Origin: Cellulomonas aerilata
GTDB taxonomy: Bacteria > Actinomycetota > Actinomycetes > Actinomycetales > Cellulomonadaceae
Length of the DNA stretch: 64,000 nt
NCBI RefSeq assembly: GCF_007991755.1
Contig: NZ_BJYY01000014.1
Coordinates: 62,001 to 126,000, forward strand
Reading direction: 5' to 3'
Numbering within the stretch: position 1 is the stretch's first letter; the number at the start of each line of letters is the position of its first letter. Position numbers and translations under genes: made by a program. The notes beneath the pieces are model-generated. The model saw only the letters and a list, made by a program, of their open reading frames with translations, was not told the DNA's origin and searched no databases. Shown piece by piece: positions 55,259-62,141 of this stretch.

Positions 55259-56214
55259 GCGTCCCCACCGTCACCCGACCCGACCCGGCCCCCGTGCCGT
55301 CGACCGGTCGCACCCGCGACCGACGGCGCGGCACCGTCGCCCAGGCGCGCCGGCGCGAAGCCGCTGCCCTGGTGCTGCCGTCGCTGCTGCCGGTGCTCGT
55401 CCTGAGCGTCGCGCCGCTGGTGGTCGGCGTGCTGCTGGCCTTCACCGACGCCCGCCTCGTGCGCCGCCCGGAGTACGCGTTCGTGGGCGCGGAGAACTTC
55501 GAGCGGCTGCTGGGCAACGGGTTCTTCTGGGAGTCCTTCCGCATCGGCATGGTGTGGGCCGTCTCGGTCACCCTCCTGCAGCTGGTGGCGGCCATGGGCC
55601 TGGCGCTGCTGCTCGCCGCGGACCTGCGGCTCAAGGGCCTGACCCGGGTCCTGGCACTCATCCCGTGGGCGATGCCGCCGGTGGTCGTGGCGATCATGTG
55701 GCGGATGATCTACTCGCCCAACGCCGGGCCGCTGAACGCGGGCCTGGGCGCCGTCGGGCTCCCGGACGACATCAACTGGCTGGCGGACTTCTCCACCGCG
55801 CTGCCCGCGGTCGTCGTCGTCGGCGTGTGGGTCGGGATGCCGCAGACGACCGTCACGCTGCTGGCCGGCCTGCAGCAGATCCCGGGCGAGCTGCACGAGG
55901 CGGCGTCGATGGACGGCGCCGGGGCGATGCGCCGGTTCAGGTCCGTGACCCTGCCCAGCCTGCGCCCGATCATCACCTCGATCACGTCGCTGAACTTCAT
56001 CTGGAACTTCAACTCGTTCAGCCTGGTCTACGTCCTGACCGAGGGCGGACCCGGCGGCAAGACGATGCTCCCGATGCTGTTCACCTACCTCGAGGCGTTC
56101 AAGAACCGGAACATCGGCTACGCCGCCGCGATGGGCGTCGTCCTCGTCGTCGTGGTGGTCGTGCTGCTCACCGCCTACCTCTGGTCCCAGCTCCGCGAGG
56201 AGAGGAGCCGCTGA
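55255..56214 (+). CDS. Sugar ABC transporter permease 1 (MalF-type)
   Basis: Inner-membrane subunit of 319 aa of a CUT1-class importer with six to seven transmembrane segments. The EAA loop that contacts the ATPase is ELHEAASMDGAGAMRRFRSVTLPSLRP near residue 217. A hydrophilic basic N-terminus of 35 residues is present. It starts inside the lacI stop (ATGA) and ends overlapping the next permease (TGATG). No ATPase gene is in the operon, so a shared MsiK-like ATPase elsewhere is expected. Confidence 0.92.
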   Translation: MSVPTVTRPDPAPVPSTGRTRDRRRGTVAQARRREAAALVLPSLLPVLVLSVAPLVVGVLLAFTDARLVRRPEYAFVGAENFERLLGNGFFWESFRIGMVWAVSVTLLQLVAAMGLALLLAADLRLKGLTRVLALIPWAMPPVVVAIMWRMIYSPNAGPLNAGLGAVGLPDDINWLADFSTALPAVVVVGVWVGMPQTTVTLLAGLQQIPGELHEAASMDGAGAMRRFRSVTLPSLRPIITSITSLNFIWNFNSFSLVYVLTEGGPGGKTMLPMLFTYLEAFKNRNIGYAAAMGVVLVVVVVVLLTAYLWSQLREERSR

Positions 56215-57041
56215 TGCGCGCGCTCGTCCGGCCCGCCCAGTACCTGGCGCTCGCGGCCTACATCGCCTTCCTCGGCTTCCCCCTGCTGTGGCTCGTGTCG
56301 GCGTCGCTGAAGTCGTCCGCCGAGCTCAACTCCCTGACGGTGAGCCTGATCCCGCAGGACGTCCGGTGGGACAACTTCGGCCAGGCGCTCGAGCGGCAGG
56401 GCCTGGTGCGCTCCGCGTCCAACTCCCTCGTCGTCGCGCTCGTGTCCACCGCGCTCGTGGTGCTCCTGGCGCTGCCGGCCGCCTACGCGCTGGCCCGCTT
56501 CCGGGGGGCGCTGCGGGCGCTGGGGACCGGCTGGATCCTGGTCAGCCAGGTCTTCCCGGTGATCCTGGTGATCCTGCCGCTCTTCCTCATCCTGCGGACC
56601 GTGGGGCTGACCGACAGCCTGCTCGGCCTCACCCTCGTCCACACCACCTACACCCTGCCGTTCGCCCTGTGGATGCTGCAGGGCTACGTCGCCGCGATCC
56701 CGACCGACCTCGAGGAGGCCGGCGCGATGGACGGCGCCAACCGGGCGTCGGTGCTGCGGCGGATCGTCTTCCCCCTGCTCATGCCCGGCGTCGTCGCCAC
56801 CGCGATGTTCTCGTTCGTGTCGTCCTGGAACGAGTTCTTCTTCGCCCTCGTGCTGCTCCAGTCGCCGGAGAACTACACGCTCCCCATCACGCTGAAGATG
56901 TTCATCGGCGGGGAGGGGAAGGTCGCCCTCGGGCCGCTGGCGGCCGGCTCGGTTCTGGCCGCGATCCCGAGCATCGTCTTCTTCTCGATCATGCAGAAGC
57001 GGCTCACCGGCGGGCTCCTGTCGGGCGCCGTCAAGGGATAG
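56214..57041 (+). CDS. Sugar ABC transporter permease 2 (MalG-type)
   Basis: Second CUT1-type permease of 275 aa with six transmembrane helices. The EAA loop is DLEEAGAMDGANRASVLRRIVFPLLMPG near residue 165 and MFSFVSSWNEFFFALVLL follows. TGATG overlap with permease 1 indicates translational coupling. A gap of 149 bases, pyrimidine-rich between 57118 and 57175, separates it from the binding-protein gene. Confidence 0.92.
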   Translation: MRALVRPAQYLALAAYIAFLGFPLLWLVSASLKSSAELNSLTVSLIPQDVRWDNFGQALERQGLVRSASNSLVVALVSTALVVLLALPAAYALARFRGALRALGTGWILVSQVFPVILVILPLFLILRTVGLTDSLLGLTLVHTTYTLPFALWMLQGYVAAIPTDLEEAGAMDGANRASVLRRIVFPLLMPGVVATAMFSFVSSWNEFFFALVLLQSPENYTLPITLKMFIGGEGKVALGPLAAGSVLAAIPSIVFFSIMQKRLTGGLLSGAVKG

Positions 57042-57190
57042 CCGACCTCACCGGCGCCCGCGTCGACGCCACCCGCGGGTTCGGCTCCCCGGCAGCACCG
57101 ACCCCGGCAGCTCCGACCCCGTCGTCCCCCACCCCCGTCTTTCCCCACCCCCGTCGTCCCCCTCACCGCCCCCTCCGAAAGGTGACCCCC

Positions 57191-58489
57191 ATGCACACCC
57201 GTGGCGCTTCCCTCGCTGCCGGCCTCACCGCCGGCGTCCTCCTCCTCGCCGCGTGCAGCGGGGGCGCCGACGACGGCGGCGACGCCGCCCCCGAGGCGGG
57301 GTCGGACGAGCCGATCACGCTGGAGTTCCAGTCCCTGTCCGACCAGCCGGCCGCCATCGACGCGACCGAGTCGATCGTCTCGGCGTGGAACGCGGACAAC
57401 CCCGACGTCCAGGTCGAGATCGTCCCGGCCGGCTGGGACGGCATCTACGACAAGCTCATCACGCAGTTCAACGGCGGCGCGGCGCCGGACATCATCCACT
57501 ACGAGGCCGCGAGCATCGTGCCGTTCGCGCGCGACGGGTACCTGGCGGACCTCTCCGAGCTCATGTCCGACGAGTTCGTCGCCGACGTCCCCGAGGGCGT
57601 CCTGGAGACCGTCACCGTCGACGACCAGGTGATCGCCTACCCCACCGAGCTCCAGACCTACATGGTCTTCGCCAACCGGGGCCTGCTGGAGGCCGCCGGG
57701 GTCGAGGTGCCCACGGGCGACACCATGACGTGGGACGAGCTGCAGGAGATCGCCGCCGCCACCACCGCCGAGGGCCGGTACGGCATGGGCTGGGGCCTGA
57801 AGAGCCCGACGGCGACCTTCATGGCGATGGCGCCGGAGTTCGGCGGCCGGTTCTTCGAGGGCACCGGCGCGGACGCCGAGCTCGTCGTGGACGAGGGGGA
57901 GCTGGCGATCCCGGGGATCGTCGCGGAGATGAAGGCGGCCGGCACCGTCGACCCGGTCAGCCTGACGCAGTCCGGCTCCGAGGTGCTCGCCGCGTTCTAC
58001 GCCGGTCAGGTGGCGATGACGGTCCAGGGCTCGTTCCAGGCCGCCAACATCGCGACGGACGCCCCGGGGGGCTTCGACTGGGTCGTGCTGCCGCCGCTGG
58101 AGGGTCCGGAGGGGGCCGGCCAGGCCGCGAACCCGCAGACCCTGTCGGTCAACATCGACTCCGAGCACGTCGAGGAGTCGGCGGAGTTCCTGGAGTTCTT
58201 CACCCAGGCCGAGAACCTCGCGGCGCTGAACCAGGCCGACGCGCTCATCCCGGCGACGACGTCCGCCCAGGAGCTCATGGCGCAGAACCTGTCCGGCCAG
58301 CCCGGCTGGGACGTCATCCTCTCGTCCGGCCAGTACCTGACCGACGCGCCGTACCTGTTCGTCGACGCGTACGCGCAGTGGAAGGACACGGTCGCCACCC
58401 CGGCGTTCCAGCGGTTCATCGCCGGGGAGACGGACTCCGCGGGCCTCGCCGCCGAGCTGCAGGCCGGCTGGGACGAGATCACCGCCTGA
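57191..58489 (+). CDS. ABC transporter solute-binding lipoprotein (CUT1 type)
   Basis: Binding protein of 432 aa. The signal ends in LLLAAC with Cys22 for lipidation, then a short acidic linker and a two-lobed bacterial extracellular solute-binding fold. Typical segments are ESIVSAWNADNPDVQVEIV near residue 58, ITQFNGGAAPDIIHYEA near residue 92, and QVAMTVQGSFQA near residue 272. AAAGG precedes the ATG. Together with the two permeases it imports the substrate of the downstream hydrolases. The ligand is probably a glycoside rather than a free sugar (inference). Confidence 0.9.
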   Translation: MHTRGASLAAGLTAGVLLLAACSGGADDGGDAAPEAGSDEPITLEFQSLSDQPAAIDATESIVSAWNADNPDVQVEIVPAGWDGIYDKLITQFNGGAAPDIIHYEAASIVPFARDGYLADLSELMSDEFVADVPEGVLETVTVDDQVIAYPTELQTYMVFANRGLLEAAGVEVPTGDTMTWDELQEIAAATTAEGRYGMGWGLKSPTATFMAMAPEFGGRFFEGTGADAELVVDEGELAIPGIVAEMKAAGTVDPVSLTQSGSEVLAAFYAGQVAMTVQGSFQAANIATDAPGGFDWVVLPPLEGPEGAGQAANPQTLSVNIDSEHVEESAEFLEFFTQAENLAALNQADALIPATTSAQELMAQNLSGQPGWDVILSSGQYLTDAPYLFVDAYAQWKDTVATPAFQRFIAGETDSAGLAAELQAGWDEITA

Positions 58490-58528
58490 CGGCAGCCCGA
58501 CGAGCCCAGCGACGAGCAGGAGCACGAC

Positions 58529-59749
58529 GTGACGTGGTTGGAGGACAGGGCGGTCGCGGTGGTCACCGGCGCCGCCGTCGGGGACGCCCTCGGCGGCGCG
58601 ACGGAGGGCTGGACGCCCGAGCAGATCGAGGAGCGGCACGGGGGCCGGGTGACCGGGATCGTGGGTCCGTTCCTGCCGGACTGGCGCACCGCCCGGCCCA
58701 TCGCGCCGTACCACAAGGGCGACGGGCACATCACCGACGACACCCTCATGACCCGCGCGCTCGTCGAGGTGTACGCGGCCCGCCGCGACCACCTGGACGC
58801 GTACGCCGTCGCCGAGGACCTGGTGCCGCTGATGATCGGCGAGCCGCGCTGGGTGCCGGAGCTGGAGGCGGAGGCGCTGATCCTGCAACGGGTGTTCCTC
58901 GCCGAGAAGTGGATCGTCGCGCGGCTGCACTACGGCCACGTCGACCCCCGCGAGGCCGGCGTCGGGAACATCGTCAACTGCGGTGCGGCGATGTACATGG
59001 CGCCGGTCGGCGTCGTGAACGCCGGTGACCACCGCGCCGCGTACGCGGAGGCGATCGACGTCGCGGGCGCGCACCAGTCCAGCTACGGGCGCGAGGCGGC
59101 CGGGGTGTTCGCGGCCGCGGTCGCCGCGGCGGTGGCCCCGGGGGCGACGCTGGACGACGTCGTGGAGGCGATGCTCGACGTCGCGCACGACGGCACCGCG
59201 GACGCCCTGCAGGCCGTCGTCGACGCGCTCTCCGGGTGGCCCGGCGCCCCCACGACCGACACGGAGGAGCGTGCGCTCGGCCGGGCCGTCCGCACCGCGG
59301 TCGCGCCGTACGACTCGGTGGGCCCGGAGTACCGGCGGATGTCGCGTGACGCGCGCCGACCGTCGCGCACCATGGCGATCGAGGAGCTGCCGGCGGCGGT
59401 CGGGCTGCTCCTCGGGCACCGCGGCGACTACCGCGGGTCCGTGCTCGCGGCCGTCAACTACGGACGCGACGCCGACTCCATCGCCGTCATGGCCGGGGCG
59501 GTCGCGGCCGGGCTGGGCGGCTCCCGCGTCGTCCCGGTCGAGTGGCTCGACCGGGTCGAGGAGGCCAGCCGCATGGACCTCCGGGAGACCGGGCGCCTGC
59601 TCGCGTCCGCCGCGCGCGACGTCCTGGCGGCGGACCACCAGCGCGCCGACGAGCGCTCGCGCGTGCTCGCCGGCCTGCTCGCCGAGGCGGCCCCGTCGGC
59701 CGACAGCAGCGCCGTGGCTGCCGCGGGTGTGGGGGGTGCCCCGGCGTGA
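58529..59749 (+). CDS. ADP-ribosylglycohydrolase-fold enzyme 1
   Basis: DraG/ARH-fold hydrolase of 406 aa. The N-terminal VVTGAAVGDALGGATEGW and the binuclear-metal motif HITDDTLM (residues 70-77) are intact. The C-terminal metal motif is NYGRDADSIAVMAGAVAAGLGG (about 310-331). The fold hydrolyses N- or O-linked ribosyl bonds, classically ADP-ribose on proteins. In an ABC-import operon it more likely acts on an imported small ribosyl or glycosyl compound (inference). GTG 58529 has GCAGGAG upstream. The stop overlaps the next start (GTGA). Confidence 0.87.
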   Translation: MTWLEDRAVAVVTGAAVGDALGGATEGWTPEQIEERHGGRVTGIVGPFLPDWRTARPIAPYHKGDGHITDDTLMTRALVEVYAARRDHLDAYAVAEDLVPLMIGEPRWVPELEAEALILQRVFLAEKWIVARLHYGHVDPREAGVGNIVNCGAAMYMAPVGVVNAGDHRAAYAEAIDVAGAHQSSYGREAAGVFAAAVAAAVAPGATLDDVVEAMLDVAHDGTADALQAVVDALSGWPGAPTTDTEERALGRAVRTAVAPYDSVGPEYRRMSRDARRPSRTMAIEELPAAVGLLLGHRGDYRGSVLAAVNYGRDADSIAVMAGAVAAGLGGSRVVPVEWLDRVEEASRMDLRETGRLLASAARDVLAADHQRADERSRVLAGLLAEAAPSADSSAVAAAGVGGAPA

Positions 59750-61122
59750 GGCTGACCTGGGCCCAGCCCGAGGACCTGCTCGCCCACGAGCTCGTGCAGG
59801 CCCGCGACGAGGGCACCGACGTGTCCGACGTCGCGGCACGGTGGACCGGCGCCGGGGGCGACCTGGTGCCCGCCGTCAGCGGCGCCGGACCCGTGCCGGC
59901 GCCGCCGGGGCTCCGCGACCTGGCCCGCGTGCTGCTGGCCGACCTCGCGACGCGTGCCGCACCGCCGTCGGCCGCGGAGCCGGACGACTGGAACGCGATC
60001 GTCGCGACGCTGCCCGCCGCCCCCGGCCTGCTGGACCCCCGGCCCGGGGACGCGCGCGACCGGCTCACCGGCGCCTGGACCGGCCGCGCCGCGGGCTGCC
60101 TGCTCGGCAAGCCGGTCGAGAAGATCCCGCGCCGCGGCATCGAGGAGATCCTGCGAGCGAGCGGCCGGTGGCCGCTGGACCGCTACTTCACCGCCGTCGG
60201 CCTGCCCGCGGACGTGGCGCAGCGGTGGCCGTGGAACCGCCGCAGCGCCCCGACCTCCCTGGAGGAGGTCATCGACGGGATGCCCGAGGACGACGACCTC
60301 AACTACCCGCTGCTCGCCCTGGACCTGCTCGAGCAGCACGGGACCGGCTTCACCACCGACGACGTCGCGACGCTGTGGCTCGACCGGATGCCGGCCGGGC
60401 GGGTCTTCACCGCCGAGCGCGCCGCGTACCGCAACCTGCTCGACGCCCGACCGGTGCCGCAGACCGCGACGTACCTCAACCCGTTCCGGGAGTGGATCGG
60501 TGCGCTCATCCGCGCCGACGTCCTGGGGTGGGTGCGTCCGGGCGACGTGCGCGGCGCCGCCGCGCTCGCGTGGGTGGACGCCCGGCTCAGCCACACCCGC
60601 AACGGGGTCTACGGAGCCCTGTGGGCGGCGGCGCTGTGCTCGGCCGCCCTCGTCCTGGACGACGTCGACGACGTGCTGGACGCCGCCGCGGCCGTCGTCC
60701 CGCCCGGCAGCCGGCTGGCACGCGCGGTCCGCGTCGGCCGGGAGACCGCGGCACGGACGGACGACCTCACCGGTCTGGACCGGGGCCTGGACGTGCTGCA
60801 CGCCGAGTACGGCCACCACCACTGGGTGCACGTGCTGCCCAACGCCGCGACGATCGCCTGGGCGCTCGCCCGCGGCCGCGGCGACCTGGGCCGCAGCATC
60901 ACCGCCGCGGTCACCGCCGGGTGGGACACCGACTCGGTCGGCGCCACCGTCGGCTCGGTCGTCGGTGCGCTGCGGGGCACGGCCGGCGTCGAGGAGCGCT
61001 GGTCCGGGCCGCTGCGCGGCCGCATCGCGACGTCCCTGCCCGGACCGGCCGAGCGGACGGTCGACGACCTCGTCGAGCGGACGCTGCGCCTGCAGGCCAC
61101 GTCGGCGCGGGTGGGCGCATGA
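59746..61122 (+). CDS. ADP-ribosylglycohydrolase-fold enzyme 2
   Basis: Second DraG-like protein, 458 aa, with an N-terminal extension of about 100 residues before the fold starts at DRLTGAWTGRAAGCLLGKPVE. The first metal motif is altered: MPEDDDLNYPLLAL near residue 180 replaces the usual TDDT. The C-terminal GWDTDSVGATVGSVVGALRG is canonical. This combination occurs in a distinct ADP-ribosylglycohydrolase subgroup that is often encoded beside PfkB kinases. It shares little obvious sequence with enzyme 1, so the pair is not a recent duplication. GTGA and ATGA overlaps couple it to both neighbours. Confidence 0.85.
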   Translation: MRLTWAQPEDLLAHELVQARDEGTDVSDVAARWTGAGGDLVPAVSGAGPVPAPPGLRDLARVLLADLATRAAPPSAAEPDDWNAIVATLPAAPGLLDPRPGDARDRLTGAWTGRAAGCLLGKPVEKIPRRGIEEILRASGRWPLDRYFTAVGLPADVAQRWPWNRRSAPTSLEEVIDGMPEDDDLNYPLLALDLLEQHGTGFTTDDVATLWLDRMPAGRVFTAERAAYRNLLDARPVPQTATYLNPFREWIGALIRADVLGWVRPGDVRGAAALAWVDARLSHTRNGVYGALWAAALCSAALVLDDVDDVLDAAAAVVPPGSRLARAVRVGRETAARTDDLTGLDRGLDVLHAEYGHHHWVHVLPNAATIAWALARGRGDLGRSITAAVTAGWDTDSVGATVGSVVGALRGTAGVEERWSGPLRGRIATSLPGPAERTVDDLVERTLRLQATSARVGA

Positions 61123-62141
61123 GCGCGCACGTGGTGGTCGTCGGCAGCGCGAACGTCGACCTGGTCGTCCCGGTCCCGCGGCACCCGGGTGCAGGGGAGA
61201 CCGTCCTGGGCGGGGACCTCGTGCGCACCGCCGGTGGGAAGGGCGCGAACCAGGCGGTCGCCGCCTCGCGGGCGGGGGGCGTGCGGACCACCTTCCTCGG
61301 TGCGCTCGGGCGCGACGACGCCGCGGACCTCCTGCTGGCGTCGCTGACCTCGGCGCGCGTCGACACCGCGCTCGTCGACCGCACGGACACCGCGACCGGG
61401 ACCGCCTTCATCGCCGTGGACCCGGGCGGGGAGAACGCCATCGTGGTCGCCCCCGGGGCGAACGCCCGGCTGACCCTCGGACCCGCGGCGGTGGCGCGGC
61501 TGGCCGAGGCCGACGTCGTGCTCGCGCAGCTGGAGGTGCCGCTCGAGGCGGTGGTGGACGCCGCCCGGGCCCGTCGCGCCGGCAGCCGGATGGTGCTCAA
61601 CGCGGCGCCGTCACGGCCGCTGCCGGATGACGTGTGGCCGCTAGTGGACGTCCTCGTGGTCAACGAGCACGAGGCGCGGGACCTGGCGGGGGGCGCCGAC
61701 GGGTCGCCTCCCGACGGGGCGGGCGCTGGCGACGGGGCGGGCGACGGTGACGGGGCGGGCGACGGTGACGGGGCGGGCGACGGCGACAGCCGCGGTGACG
61801 GCGACGGCGAGCACGAGCGCCTGGCCGCCGCGCTGCTCGCGCGGGTCCCCGCGGTCGTCGTCACGCGGGGCGCCCGTGGCTGCCTGGTCGCCGAGCGCGA
61901 CCAGCGGGTCGTCCACGTGGCCGCACCGCGCGTCGACCCGGTGGACACCACCGGCGCGGGGGACACCTTCTGCGGCGTCCTCGCCGCGCACCTCGCCCTC
62001 GGCGCCACGCTGGCCGACGCGGCCCGGGTCGCCGTCGTCGCCGGGGCGCTCGCGGTCACCCGCCCCGGTGCGCAGGACGCCGTGCCCGACGCCGCGGACG
62101 TCGAGCACGCCGCGCAGGTCCACGCCGGTGGCGCCCGGTGA
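61119..62141 (+). CDS. Ribokinase / PfkB-family sugar kinase
   Basis: PfkB kinase of 340 aa that probably phosphorylates ribose or another released sugar. The N-terminal signature is VVGSANVDLVVPVPRHPGAGET with TAGGKGANQAVAASRAG near residue 37, the two-glycine motif of ribokinase. The anion hole and catalytic base Asp282 are in DTTGAGDTFCGVLAAH. An unusual acidic insertion (about residues 195-235) consists of Gly-Asp-Gly-Ala repeats encoded by an 18-bp tandem repeat, placed after NEHEARDLAGG, in a surface loop of the fold. Coupled by ATGA and GTGA overlaps to the neighbours. Confidence 0.9.
   Translation: MSAHVVVVGSANVDLVVPVPRHPGAGETVLGGDLVRTAGGKGANQAVAASRAGGVRTTFLGALGRDDAADLLLASLTSARVDTALVDRTDTATGTAFIAVDPGGENAIVVAPGANARLTLGPAAVARLAEADVVLAQLEVPLEAVVDAARARRAGSRMVLNAAPSRPLPDDVWPLVDVLVVNEHEARDLAGGADGSPPDGAGAGDGAGDGDGAGDGDGAGDGDSRGDGDGEHERLAAALLARVPAVVVTRGARGCLVAERDQRVVHVAAPRVDPVDTTGAGDTFCGVLAAHLALGATLADAARVAVVAGALAVTRPGAQDAVPDAADVEHAAQVHAGGAR
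61713..61784 (+). repeat. 18-bp tandem repeat inside the ribokinase gene
   Basis: Four in-frame units of GACGGGGCGGGCGACGGT (the first and last differ by a few bases), encoding Asp-Gly-Ala-Gly-Asp-Gly. Copy number could vary without a frameshift. Confidence 0.85.
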
